Source: a virus
Reading direction: 5' to 3' (one strand)
IMG/VR virus record: IMGVR_UViG_3300017786_000048
Span: 1 to 35,683 of that record
Length of the DNA: 35,683 nt
Shown: piece by piece, positions 1 to 10,900 of the stretch
Layout of the letters: every line of letters starts with the position of its first letter
Position numbering within the stretch: position 1 is the stretch's first letter
The notes under the pieces: model-generated
Told to the model about the DNA's origin: nothing
The model's database searches: none
Seen by the model: only the letters and a program-made list of their open reading frames with translations
Program-made: the position numbers and the translations under genes

Positions 1-1
1 A

Positions 2-484
2 GGTTGGAAATTCAATACTGAAACACAATACCCCATCACTTTAAACACCAATGATGAGGTTGTTATACCCGCTAATGTTTTACAAATAGATCTCAACAGA
101 TTCCGTCACCCAGATGCTTTTGATACTATTAGAAAAACTCATAACGGTATTCCAAAATTATATGATTTACACGATCACACTTATAAATTTACAAACACAT
201 CTGGTGGTAAAATCTATGTTGATATAATATGGATGATAGAATTTGGTGATATACCACAGGTGTTCAGAGATTACATCACCGTGAGAGCCGCTAGGATCGC
301 TTCTAACCGCATGGTAAACAACCCCGAGGCAGCTGAACTCATCGCACAAGATGAGGCTCAAGCAAGGGCTACAGCATTAGAGTATGACACCAACCAAGGT
401 GACTACAATATCTTCAACAACCAAGAAGGTAGGACAAATGCTAGTACTGTTTATCGACCATATAAAGTTCTACAAAGAAGGTAA
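2..484 (+). CDS. Tail tubular protein A (gp11-like), C-terminal part
   Basis: The frame is open from the first bases of the window to a TAA at 482-484, so this is the last 160 residues of a gene that begins upstream. The text (GWKFNTETQYPITLN, then VIPANVL, then IEFGDIPQVFRDYITVRAARI) matches the pattern of T7 gp11-type tail tubular protein A, the gatekeeper ring between portal and nozzle. An internal ATG at 233 lies in the middle of the conserved text and is not the real start. The next gene starts on the A of the stop codon (TAATG), the order A then B being that of T7 tails. Identity is from recognised family pattern, not from a search. Confidence 0.85.
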   Translation, partial: GWKFNTETQYPITLNTNDEVVIPANVLQIDLNRFRHPDAFDTIRKTHNGIPKLYDLHDHTYKFTNTSGGKIYVDIIWMIEFGDIPQVFRDYITVRAARIASNRMVNNPEAAELIAQDEAQARATALEYDTNQGDYNIFNNQEGRTNASTVYRPYKVLQRR

Positions 485-3400
485 TGGCAGCAATTAATCA
501 ACGTATTCCTAACTTTCTAGGGGGAGTATCACAACAGCCCGACACAATTAAATTTCCTGGACAGGTGAGAGTATGTGATAATGCTGTACCTGACGTGACT
601 TTTGGATTAGTCAAACGTCCAGCTGGGGAGTTTGTTAAACGACTCACTAATGCTAATGACAATGGTTATTGGTATGAAATACTTAGAGATGGAGATGAGA
701 AATATCTAGCACAAATGACAGCATTATCTAGTTATAGCGGTACCAAACCTATAAGAATTTGGAACCTTTTAACTGGTGTTGAGCAGAGTTTAACTAACGG
801 TAACGGTGATGCTTTGTTCGATTACATGCAACAAACAGGAACAACTAAGCCTTATGCTATTCAAACCATACAAGATACTACGGTCATTACCAACCCAAAA
901 CAAACAGTTGGTACGACTGGTGTTACTCACAGCCCTCTCAACAGTGGGAACTACGCTTTTGCTAGGTTAGATACTATAGCTTATAATACTGAGTATATAT
1001 TATATGCAGGTACTACACCAACACCCAATACTTACTACAGAGTTACAGCATTAAGTGTAACTAAGCAAAGTGGATCACCTTCTGGTAATACACAAACTGG
1101 TAATACATGGGATGATTCAGAAGACGATAGTAGATACGCTGGTTTAGGTCAGTTTTCATTTAGTGATTCAGCTTGTGAAAACATTGAAGGACATGTAACT
1201 GTTAACGCTGCTAGTTATGTAGAGAAACAAAGGTATAACTGGGAAGACGGTAGTACAGGTACTGTTGATAACGATGGTAATACAACTGGTACAACTTCAG
1301 GAGCTGGTGAAGATTTTATAGGATACACACAGATTTATAAGGTACGTTACACAGCACAAGTCACGCTAAAAGATGGAGGTCTTATTAAAACCACATCTGA
1401 ATCAACAGCTTTAGCAAAGTCACATACTGTAACTATTGAAGGTGTTAATTACACAGTTAATGTGGATGCAGTTGAAGAAGTTGAAACTTATGAAGGTGTG
1501 GCTGGAATCTCTTTCTATAAGAGTCCCCGTAACCCAGATGAAGGTAGCCTAAGTATGGCTAAGATAGTTAAAAACCTTCACGATGGAGTATCAAATGTAA
1601 GTAACGTAACATCTGAGATTGTTGGTAGTGGTTTATATTTACATGGTACTGCAGCTCCTACGGTTAGTTTCCTTGGAGGTGCTATTAATGAAAACATGAA
1701 TGTTATTGGTAATACAGCACAAGATGTTAGTAGATTACCATCTCAATGTAAACAAGGTTACATAGCTCAAATAGCTAATGATGATAACACAGACTCTGAT
1801 AATTATTATGTAAAATTTATAGCAGATAATGGTTCATCAGGTAGCGGTAAATGGGAGGAATGTGTAAGACCAGACAACTTCTCGTCAGGTAGTGATCCTA
1901 TGGTTAAGGGTTTGGACCCTGATACTATGCCTCATGCTTTAGTTAATAATCGTAATGGTACATTTACATTTAAAAGGTTAGATGAAACTACAGCTACTGC
2001 TGATAGTAATGATCTTTATTGGAAGTATAGAGAAGTAGGTGACGGAGAAACTAACCCTTTCCCTAGTATTAATGGTAAAGAAATACAGAAAATATTTTTC
2101 CATAGAAACAGATTAGGACTTGTTGCAGATGAACAGATTGTACTTAGTAGACCAGGCGACTATTTTAATTTATTTATTGTCTCTGCAATTACAGCAAGTG
2201 ACGATAATCCTGTTGATATTACAGTATCAGATATCAAACCTGCCTTTGTTAATCATGTACTTGAGATACAGAAAGGTATGATGATGTTCAGTGATAACGG
2301 GCAATTCCTGTTATTTACTGAGTCTGATATATTTAGCCCTAAAACGGCTCGCTTAAAAAAAATAGCTAGTTATGAATGTGATGCCTCTTTACAACCTAGA
2401 GACATGGGTACATCAGTTATGTTTACTTCTAATGTATCCGCATATACTAGAGCATTTGAAGCAACTATACTTGATGATGATATCCCACCAAAAATACTAG
2501 AACAAACCAGAGTTGTACCAGAGTTTGTACCTAAAGAAGTAACACTGTCAGCTAATTCAGCTGCATTAGGTATTGTGACTTTTGGTGAAAAAAATTCATC
2601 AGAAATTTTCCATTACAAATACTTTGATGCTGGAGAACGTAGAGATCAGTCAGCTTGGTACACTTGGACTTTAACAGGTACTATGCAGTACATGTTATAT
2701 AGTGCTGGTAGTTTCTATGTAGTAACCAAACAAGGTAGTGATTTTGTGTTATCCAGACATGAGTATGTAACAGATACAAATGCTACTAGCAGTTATACTG
2801 TAGGTGGTGTTGAAGCTAATGTAGGCTCACCTAAGTACACAGCTAGATGGTTTGATGTTTGTTTAGATAACATGCTTATACCAAGTACTATTACTTATAC
2901 AGCTCAAACTACAACAGCTCCTGAAAAAACTGTTCTAACTTTCACTGCAAGTGCAGCTGATGGTTACACTCCTACAGGTGCTACTAATTTCTATGCAGTA
3001 GGATTGAATGGTAATCAAGCAGGATTAGTTGTTAAAGCAGATTCTGTAGGTACCAATAGTGCTACATTTAACGGGATTAATATGACTGGATGGGAGATAG
3101 CTGTAGGTTATTCTTATACAAGTATATTAGAATTACCAGATTACCATTTAGCACTTGAAGCTAATAAGTATGATGTTAATGGTTCTTTAAGGATATCTGG
3201 ACTTAACTTTCAGTTAGGTGTTTCAGGTCCAATGCAGTTTCATTTAACAGCTAAAAATACTTATACTGATTCTAGTGGTACAGTCACTAAAGAATTTGAT
3301 GATTATATTCAATATGAATCTGGAATGACAGCAGGTTTAGCTAATGTTGGTAAACCCCCTTCAGAATTAAATAAGTCTGTTAGAGTACCCATACAAAAAA

Positions 3401-3510
3401 AGAATGATAAATATAATTTACAAGTAAAAATACCCGACCCTTTTTCCACCGCTTTAATCTCAGGTAGCTGGGATGGCAATTATAACCCAAGAAGACATGT
3501 ACGAAGGTAA
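484..3510 (+). CDS. Tail tubular protein B (gp12-like nozzle)
   Basis: This 1008-residue protein starts with MAAINQRIPNFLGGVSQQPD, the highly characteristic N-terminus of T7 gp12-type tail tubular protein B (usually about 800-1000 residues), which forms the tail nozzle. Typical family text is seen in the middle (FHRNRLGLVADEQIVLSR, about residues 539-556) and near the C-terminus (SVRVPIQKKNDKYNLQ). It is longer than T7 gp12 (794 residues), as is common in marine relatives, with Thr/Ser/Asn-rich insertions around residues 200-290. The start is coupled to the preceding stop (TAATG). Its last 38 nt overlap the gp13-like gene. It should be a late, phage-RNAP-transcribed structural gene. Confidence 0.93.
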   Translation: MAAINQRIPNFLGGVSQQPDTIKFPGQVRVCDNAVPDVTFGLVKRPAGEFVKRLTNANDNGYWYEILRDGDEKYLAQMTALSSYSGTKPIRIWNLLTGVEQSLTNGNGDALFDYMQQTGTTKPYAIQTIQDTTVITNPKQTVGTTGVTHSPLNSGNYAFARLDTIAYNTEYILYAGTTPTPNTYYRVTALSVTKQSGSPSGNTQTGNTWDDSEDDSRYAGLGQFSFSDSACENIEGHVTVNAASYVEKQRYNWEDGSTGTVDNDGNTTGTTSGAGEDFIGYTQIYKVRYTAQVTLKDGGLIKTTSESTALAKSHTVTIEGVNYTVNVDAVEEVETYEGVAGISFYKSPRNPDEGSLSMAKIVKNLHDGVSNVSNVTSEIVGSGLYLHGTAAPTVSFLGGAINENMNVIGNTAQDVSRLPSQCKQGYIAQIANDDNTDSDNYYVKFIADNGSSGSGKWEECVRPDNFSSGSDPMVKGLDPDTMPHALVNNRNGTFTFKRLDETTATADSNDLYWKYREVGDGETNPFPSINGKEIQKIFFHRNRLGLVADEQIVLSRPGDYFNLFIVSAITASDDNPVDITVSDIKPAFVNHVLEIQKGMMMFSDNGQFLLFTESDIFSPKTARLKKIASYECDASLQPRDMGTSVMFTSNVSAYTRAFEATILDDDIPPKILEQTRVVPEFVPKEVTLSANSAALGIVTFGEKNSSEIFHYKYFDAGERRDQSAWYTWTLTGTMQYMLYSAGSFYVVTKQGSDFVLSRHEYVTDTNATSSYTVGGVEANVGSPKYTARWFDVCLDNMLIPSTITYTAQTTTAPEKTVLTFTASAADGYTPTGATNFYAVGLNGNQAGLVVKADSVGTNSATFNGINMTGWEIAVGYSYTSILELPDYHLALEANKYDVNGSLRISGLNFQLGVSGPMQFHLTAKNTYTDSSGTVTKEFDDYIQYESGMTAGLANVGKPPSELNKSVRVPIQKKNDKYNLQVKIPDPFSTALISGSWDGNYNPRRHVRR

Positions 3511-3952
3511 GTATATACAACCCTGCACTCCAGAGTTAGCTCTAAGTGTGGGGTTGAACTTACGCTATGAAGATAGACGTGAGGTAGAAGAGACAACTGG
3601 ATGGGCTGCAGAAGCAGTTTGTGTCCAGTCATATTATAATTCCATAAATGGAAGTTGTGTTTATTTTAAGGTTCCCAACGGCAAGGCTGCTGGAGTGGCA
3701 GGTGTCACCCCACAAAACATTATATGGATGCTTTGTACTGAGGCCAGTACAGAATACCCCCATACATTTGTGCGGGAAGCGAAACGCTGGGTAAATAGTT
3801 TACCTAATCCTTATATGTATAACATGGCTGACATGCGGAATGAGTCTCATATTAAATTACTAAAATTACTAGGCTTCACATTTATTAACTACCATGTTCA
3901 TAATGGTGTACCTCTAATCGAGTTTATAAAACTATGTGTCACCCAGTCGTAG
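3473..3952 (+). CDS. Internal virion protein A, gp13-like (GNAT-like)
   Basis: The 159-residue protein occupies the T7 gene 13 position, between the tail tubular proteins and the gp14-like protein. The N-terminus (MAIITQEDMYEGKYIQPCTPELALSVG) and the segment NGKAAGVAGVTPQNIIWMLC followed by FINYHVHNGVPLIEF resemble the phage gp13/acetyltransferase-like family, where a GNAT-type fold without proven acetyl transfer is common. It overlaps the previous gene by 38 nt and the next by 19 nt, so translation is probably coupled. A structural or assembly role is inferred from position; enzyme activity is not implied. Confidence 0.75.
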   Translation: MAIITQEDMYEGKYIQPCTPELALSVGLNLRYEDRREVEETTGWAAEAVCVQSYYNSINGSCVYFKVPNGKAAGVAGVTPQNIIWMLCTEASTEYPHTFVREAKRWVNSLPNPYMYNMADMRNESHIKLLKLLGFTFINYHVHNGVPLIEFIKLCVTQS

Positions 3953-4638
3953 CCGCAATAGCAGTAGGAGCTGGAACAACAATAGCCACAAGACAGGAGC
4001 AGATGCGTCAGCATCGTGCCGCTGTTGATGCGGTTAATCGTTCCAATGCGATGGCTAAACAAAAGTATCTAAATGATATACAAATTTCCGCTTATAATGA
4101 CCAACGTAAATTAGATGTTTTTGAACAGCAACTTGCAACAGATTCTGCTTCTAAGGCTAACTTCTACAAACAGCAGGATATTAATGCTATCGAAGCATCA
4201 CGAGCAATCACAGCTGCACAACAAGAATTACAAGAAAAAATAACAGAAGCTATGTTTGAAAGCCAAACAAACTTAGCTAAATCTATTGAAGCACAAGGTA
4301 CAGTTTTAGCCAGTGGTATGCCACAAGGGCAGTCTCTAATGCTTCAGCTACAACAAGCTGAGAGAGCATTTGGAATGGAACAAGCACAGATAGATGCTTC
4401 TGTATTTGATGCTACTAAATCTTATGGTATTAACAAGTTTGGTATTGATTTAGATCAGTTCACAGCTGATAATACTGCGATGAACTCTGTATCTAACTCA
4501 GCTATGTTTGCACCTACCGCTTCTTTCGGAACAATTAAACCAATTAAACAAAAAGCTCCTGAGAAACCATCAATGTTTGGTGCTATCATGTCTGGCGTAA
4601 GTGCTGGCTTTGGTTCTTATGGAGCAATTACAAAGTAA
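3934..4638 (+). CDS. Internal virion protein B (gp14-like)
   Basis: A 234-residue, Gln/Ala-rich, mainly helical protein with a hydrophobic N-terminal stretch (HPVVAAIAVGAGTTIA) and a Gly/Ala-rich C-terminus (FGAIMSGVSAGFGSYGA). This layout is typical of T7 gp14, the smallest ejected core protein, which is thought to form the pore in the outer membrane during DNA ejection. Residues 80-160 are a long amphipathic helical region (QQELQEKITEAMFESQTNLA). It starts inside the gp13-like gene and is followed after 9 nt by the gp15-like gene. The call rests on composition, hydrophobic ends and position. Confidence 0.85.
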   Translation: MCHPVVAAIAVGAGTTIATRQEQMRQHRAAVDAVNRSNAMAKQKYLNDIQISAYNDQRKLDVFEQQLATDSASKANFYKQQDINAIEASRAITAAQQELQEKITEAMFESQTNLAKSIEAQGTVLASGMPQGQSLMLQLQQAERAFGMEQAQIDASVFDATKSYGINKFGIDLDQFTADNTAMNSVSNSAMFAPTASFGTIKPIKQKAPEKPSMFGAIMSGVSAGFGSYGAITK

Positions 4639-4647
4639 TTAATTACA

Positions 4648-7600
4648 ATGCCTTATAAAAGAAGTACACAAACCCAAGGGTTTCGTGGAAGAAAAACTTA
4701 CGACCCTAGTAAAGATCTAGAAAAAAAAGCTAAGGCTTTAGATAACAAACGTATCGAAGAAGTTAAAGGCTATGAGAAAGCTGCTAATCAGCAACTCACT
4801 GAAATGCAGCGTATTGATAGTGTGTTAAAAGGTAATGATGCCTTTGAGATAAAAATGCTAGCTGAAAATAGTCAGCATTTTAAAAACGCATTAAAAGTTT
4901 CTACCGAATTTATCACTAATAAAGCGATTGAGGACGGTAGACAGAAAGGTATAGACCTACATAGAGCAGCTGAAGCTGGTGACGAGGAAGCAAAAGCAAA
5001 AGTAGATTTATCTGAAAAACAAGTTAAAGACATCGAACTTAAGATGGCTAACTTGGATGATGAGGTGACTAAGGCTTTAAACTTTGATCCTGCAAAACAT
5101 AAGCTAAGTCTGGAAGAACAGATGAGAGCTGAGAACATCAGGAAACTAGGTCGTAATGTAGCTTATGGGTACCAGACAGCTGCAATGAAAGAGTCTGCTG
5201 AAGGTTATCTAGCTTGGTTTATTGATCAACCAACTAATGCTGATTCAGAACATTATAATGATGAATTTACCATACAGATAAGAGGTGAGGAAGTAGCTTT
5301 AAAAGTTAGTGAGTATAATTCATACACTAATCCTATTAAACAAAAAGCTGTTGAAGATCACTTAGAGTTTAAATATGTAATAGCTCATACTCCTGATGGG
5401 ATGAAATCCCAAGTAGTTAATAAATATTTAACAAGTGATGTTGTAAAGCAAACTAATAAATATAGAGAAAATAAATTTAAAGAAAATGTCCAGACTACTG
5501 CTCAACAAGAGATACGTGATAGGTCAGTTAAATTCTACAATCTTGTAGAAGATCTTGATGTCCTAGATCGGGACGATAACCCTGAAACATTTTCAGCAAA
5601 TGAACAGTTGCTGGTGAAAAGTTTTGAGAACATGTTTTCAGTAGGCTCTAATGCACATTTCAGGGCTGGAACTGGTAACGAAGGTCCAAACATAGCTAAT
5701 AAAAAACAGATAATTGAAGATATAAAAGTAGCTTATGCACTTTTAGATGATGAAGGTCGGTTACTTTTTGATGATTTCCTAACGAATACTAAACTAACTA
5801 TTCCTGGATTAGGTCAACAATCAATAACAGAATGGGGCAAAGGTGTTTTTGATTTAGATACTCTTCGAGCAGAAGCTTTAGAGAAATCTATTTCAACCGC
5901 TATGAAGCTTGATAAAGCAGAAAGTGATATGTTAAAAATTGAAGGTACTGATCTTAAATCAAAGTTGAATAACTCTGAAGAGGGTTATGATCAAACTCAA
6001 TTTGATGCGGATGTAGCTGTATTATTTGATAAATATGGTCATACTACAGGTTGGTATTCATGGGCTGCAACAAACCTCAAAGGTTATAAACCAGAATATA
6101 CTAGCTTAGGAAAGGCTAGGAAAGAAGCTGTAAACTACCAAGAGGAGTATGGTTTTATACCTCGACATTTGATTGAGCATTGGCCAGCTAATGCAAGGGA
6201 AGAGTTTAAGGATCAAATTGACGATAAGTCTTGGTTATTTACAGACCAAGCAAATGCCCAGATAAAGGATTTTAAACAAGCATATTCTGACGAGCTATCG
6301 TCTATTGCCCAGACTCTCACTATATTTAAAGGTGCTACTAACTCCTCTCTACAAAATAGAATTAAATTTGCTCAGGCAAAATTACTTCCTTTAGCTAGTA
6401 ACTTAGAAACAATAGGTCACAAAGATGCAGATGGTAATGGACCTCCCCCTGGTGCTGGTAAGCTTTGGTATTTACAAGAAGCTCATAAAATTATATTAAC
6501 AGAAATAAATACTTATGACATTAAAACCTCTGAGTTTTACTGGGACACTAGCAAGAACCAATTTTCAAAAGGTGTAGTCAAAAGTACCACTAAAGCATCA
6601 GAGGTAGATGAGAAATTAGTTAATCTCGCACTTTCTAAAACCGAGGCTAAGAAACTTATTACTTCAAAAAATGGGGATGTCTTAGGTACAACACTAATCA
6701 ATTCACATGACACAAGTGTTTATGAACCTCTTAAAACTGGTATTACTAAACTAAACCCAAACGGTGAGATTACTGGATACCATCCATTTGTAATTGAGCT
6801 AGCTAATATGGATCCATATGATCGTACTCCATTTGAGATTATGAATCTACAGAGAAGTTTGGCAGGTATGGAACCTGTCCCTCTAGAACAATTACCTATT
6901 GGAGAACAGAAGTTACAACAACTATTAGAGCAAACATACCCTGAAGTGAGGAAACTTTTCAAAGCAGGTGATGTAAGAAGTTTTACTAGAGGTATGGATC
7001 AACTAGGTTTAGTTGAAGTTAGAGGTATGACAGATGCAATGATACAAATGACTGATGGCGAGATTGTTAGTCAAGGTGAATTACCTTTACTTTTATCAGA
7101 AATGAGTATCTCTAACGATGAGTATGAAAATAGTCCAGATGTACAGTTAAAAGTGCAAAGGTATAAAGTTAATAAAATTTTAAAACTAGCTTCTACTCAA
7201 ACTAATAACAGAGCTGAAATGATTAGACGTGCAGCTGTTGGGATAAAGTTTGGTGAAGATCAAATGGATAACTGGGGTGAAGGTAGTATAGACGAGTTAG
7301 GTGATACTAATATGAATAACTTTAGTTTAAGAACCTACAATGCATATTTAACTGGTAGCAAAGATACTATTAAAGGTGACTCTTTAGGTGCTACAGTTGA
7401 GGTTGTGACTCCTACTATTGAAAACCAAATAATCAATAGACCGTTAAACACAAGAGATGTTCTAAGTATTAAACTAGAAACTCTTAAAGCTGACGAACCA
7501 GAGCAGATGATCGACAAGCCAATATCTAGGACTATACCGTGGCCTTTAGAAAACGCTGGCGAGCAGCAAGAACTTGCTAACCGAGTTTATAACCCTGCAC

Positions 7601-7938
7601 ACGCTAAGTGGAAAAAGGATATACAAATAGCAGAAAATCATTTAGAACTATTAGATTTATTTGAGGACAAAGAAGCTTTATCATCTATTTGGTGGGGAAC
7701 TCGTATGAACCCACAGAGTACAGAGGCTCAGTATATGTTACGTTCTGTCTTAGGTAAGGATGTTATGAATGAAATTTATGAGCAAGCTGCAAACAATGTT
7801 GGTCGAACAAACTTCTTAGAGATTCTAACAACTTACAAATCTGATAGCAAGCTACACGGTCCGTTTGCTAAAGAAGTGGAAAGATTATTAATGGAACGAC
7901 CTGAACTACAATCTGACTTCGTGGGGGTCAATAACTAA
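4648..7938 (+). CDS. Internal virion protein C (gp15-like)
   Basis: A 1096-residue, mostly helical, charged protein directly after the gp14-like gene and before a very large gp16-like gene. The N-terminus (MPYKRSTQTQGFRGRKTYDPS) followed by long coiled segments (residues 20-190 rich in E, K, A) is the usual appearance of marine gp15-type proteins, which are longer than T7 gp15 (747 residues). In T7 gp15 and gp16 form the trans-periplasmic ejection channel. There are no obvious enzymatic motifs. The stop overlaps the next start (TAATG at 7936-7940), so gp15- and gp16-like proteins are probably made in a fixed ratio. Confidence 0.85.
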   Translation: MPYKRSTQTQGFRGRKTYDPSKDLEKKAKALDNKRIEEVKGYEKAANQQLTEMQRIDSVLKGNDAFEIKMLAENSQHFKNALKVSTEFITNKAIEDGRQKGIDLHRAAEAGDEEAKAKVDLSEKQVKDIELKMANLDDEVTKALNFDPAKHKLSLEEQMRAENIRKLGRNVAYGYQTAAMKESAEGYLAWFIDQPTNADSEHYNDEFTIQIRGEEVALKVSEYNSYTNPIKQKAVEDHLEFKYVIAHTPDGMKSQVVNKYLTSDVVKQTNKYRENKFKENVQTTAQQEIRDRSVKFYNLVEDLDVLDRDDNPETFSANEQLLVKSFENMFSVGSNAHFRAGTGNEGPNIANKKQIIEDIKVAYALLDDEGRLLFDDFLTNTKLTIPGLGQQSITEWGKGVFDLDTLRAEALEKSISTAMKLDKAESDMLKIEGTDLKSKLNNSEEGYDQTQFDADVAVLFDKYGHTTGWYSWAATNLKGYKPEYTSLGKARKEAVNYQEEYGFIPRHLIEHWPANAREEFKDQIDDKSWLFTDQANAQIKDFKQAYSDELSSIAQTLTIFKGATNSSLQNRIKFAQAKLLPLASNLETIGHKDADGNGPPPGAGKLWYLQEAHKIILTEINTYDIKTSEFYWDTSKNQFSKGVVKSTTKASEVDEKLVNLALSKTEAKKLITSKNGDVLGTTLINSHDTSVYEPLKTGITKLNPNGEITGYHPFVIELANMDPYDRTPFEIMNLQRSLAGMEPVPLEQLPIGEQKLQQLLEQTYPEVRKLFKAGDVRSFTRGMDQLGLVEVRGMTDAMIQMTDGEIVSQGELPLLLSEMSISNDEYENSPDVQLKVQRYKVNKILKLASTQTNNRAEMIRRAAVGIKFGEDQMDNWGEGSIDELGDTNMNNFSLRTYNAYLTGSKDTIKGDSLGATVEVVTPTIENQIINRPLNTRDVLSIKLETLKADEPEQMIDKPISRTIPWPLENAGEQQELANRVYNPAHAKWKKDIQIAENHLELLDLFEDKEALSSIWWGTRMNPQSTEAQYMLRSVLGKDVMNEIYEQAANNVGRTNFLEILTTYKSDSKLHGPFAKEVERLLMERPELQSDFVGVNN

Positions 7939-10900
7939 TGGATGAAATTTTAACTTGGGATGACCCTGATGTACAGTCAGTGGTACAGGAAGATCCCAAC
8001 TTTGATACAAATACAACAGATGCAATGGAAAGGCTTTCTACAAAAAATGTAGTAGCCTTAGAAGAAGAAGAGATGAAAAAGGCAGCTGTAGCCACTGAAG
8101 GTGGTAACGCTAATAAAGACATGGGCTTTATAGCTGACAATCCTTTACAAGCAGTCCAAGAAGTTGGTACTGCTATTGTAGGTGGTGGTGCAGATGCTGT
8201 TGACAGTGCTGGTAGTTTCCTTGATCTAGTAGGTGATACAGCTCAGACTGCGGTAAATAAGCTTTCAGGTGTACAAGATGATGTGAACAATCCATTCCAC
8301 AAAGATTACCAAAAAGGTGCTTGGTGGGATATACCAGATGAGTATGTACCAGAAAACAAATCTGGTCTAGGTCAAATCACAAGAGGTCTTGTTGAGTTTG
8401 GTCTTCTAGCTTATGTCACAGGTGGGGTTGGTTCTACTGCTGGTGTTGGTAGAGGTGCGTTAGCTGCTAAATCTTTATATAAAGCACAGAGAGTAGCTGG
8501 TATGGGGAAGAGAGGTTCTAGATTAATTTCCTTTTTCCCTAAACTACCTTACGTTGCAGCTGAAGGTGCTATTGCAGATTTGATTTCTCAGAGTTCTGAG
8601 TATGGTAACATTGCTAATTTAGTAGATGAGTATGCCCCTTGGGTGCCTTTCTCATCAGCTTTAGCAGCTAAACCAGAGGATAACCCTTGGTTAGCTAGAA
8701 TCAAAGCTGTTACTACAGGTGCTGGTGTTAATATACTAGGTCACTTTATTGCAGGATATGCTAAAGGTGCTTGGAAAGCTCACAGATTAAGATCTAAAGG
8801 TGTACCTGAAGTTGAAGCTAACGCTGCAGGTAACGCAGTAATTGATGAAGAAGTAGCAAAAGGGTTAGCTAGGGATGAGATAGCTCATAATGAAATGGCA
8901 GCTGTAGAAAGCAGCCAAGGTAAAGGTGTTTCTAACCGTAATTATAGATTAGAATATAATGAAAAATGGTTAGATTACTATGATTTAGATGAGTACTATC
9001 GTCTATTAGATGGTGAAGATGCTTCTAAACCTTACGTTGATAGGATTTTAAGAAACAGAGTTGGTATTGATCCTAAGCTTTATGATGCTCAATTAATGAA
9101 TGATCTGGTCCTAAAAGATTTAGATGACCAAGCTAATAGATTCGGTACTAGAGAAGAAGACCCTTGGTTTGATAACTTTGGTAAAAGTTTCCGTCAGTTA
9201 GGTGAAGATGAGGTAGATGGTTTAAGGAAACCAGCACCTTTTAATGATCCTGAAAAGTTCAACTCTTCTGAGAAATCTACTTATACTCCTGATGTTGAAG
9301 ACCCTATAAAACCTGATGAAAAACCTGTCAACCCACGAAGGAGGACAGCTAAACCTAAACGTAATGATGCAGCTTTATCTCAAAATATTAGAGAAGCTGA
9401 TGTTAGTTTGAAAGCAGGTGATACTCCTAGTAGTCCTAGTGCTTTAGTCACTGAAGCGTCTCTAAAGAATATGAGTTTAGGTGATAAAGGTATTAGAGAA
9501 TATATAGTAGAAGCTGCAGAAGCTATTGCTGATTGGGGTGTTAGACTCCAAGCAGGTATGGATTGGAAAATCCTGAAACGTGTGGCTATTGCACAGGTAG
9601 AAGAGATTTATAAAGCTATAGATGGATCTGAGGATGCAGCAAAAGCCTTGAAGGACTGGTTGAATGACCCTAAAATGAAACGGAAACGTAGCATTGATTG
9701 GGGAGAAGTTGAAGGTCCAAATGGTGAAGTGATAGATCTTGGTGTTCACGCTAAGGCTGAAGGTAAGTTAGCAATTCAAATCGTTATACATACTCTAGCA
9801 AAACAAGTATCGTCTATTGCTGCAGGTGCTGTGGATTTACCACCAGGAATTTCCAGAGCAAGACAGGTAGAGCAGATATATGATGCTATGGAAGTCTTAC
9901 TTGTTGAGCATAAAAAGATAAGCTACCTATCTGGATCTAATTTATCTGCTCACAAGATCAAAATAATGGACCCTCAAGGTGTTAAGAAAGTTAATATAGA
10001 GTTAAGGAATATAGAGCAGGAAACTAAACGGTATATAGATGAGGTAAGAAAGCTAGCAATAGATGGGAAGAGTGATATGGCACATGATCTTATGGAAATG
10101 CATAGGTTATCAGGTGGTATAGTCACAACTTATTCTCATATACATGAATACTTAAATGCTTTAGTTAGAAAACGTGGGTTTTTATACGATAAAAATGTAG
10201 GAGGTTCCAAGGTAAACTCTAGGATCACTACAGAATTACGTTCTGCATATTACAATTCTATCTTAAGTAACATAAAAACACCTGTTAAAGCTAACTTTAG
10301 TACTTTAATAATAGGTATGCTTAGACCATATCAAGCATGGCTTGGTGCTAAATTAGGTGGTAATGTTGATCAAGTTGCTATTGCGGCTGCTCAAATAGAT
10401 GCTATGTCTCAAGCATATGCTGAAGGTATTAAGATGTGGAAACACAACTGGGACCAAGGTATAAAGAGAGAAGCACAAAGTTATATTGGACGTTTTGATC
10501 ACGAAAAAGATATAGCTAATTTTAAAGCTTTAGAACCTTATTATAAATCTCAAGCCACAGAAGGTGAGCAGTTTATGTATGGGTTCTTGAATAATGTTGT
10601 AGATTTCAACGCTTCACCTTGGATGCGATTCAGTCAAAACGCTATGGGTGCTGGTGATGCTATGGCTAGGACTATAATTGGACGTATGCAAATGCGTATG
10701 ATGGCAGCTAAGGCTGGTATTGATAAAGGTATAGATGCAAATAAGCTTTCTAAATGGGCTTTAGAGAATGAGGATGGTTTCCGTAGAAATGTATTTTCAA
10801 AGAACAAACATGATATGTGGATTGTTTCTGATGATGCAGCTAGACTAGCAGGTGATGAGGCTACAATGACTAAAGCCTTACCTGAAGGTTGGAAATGGTT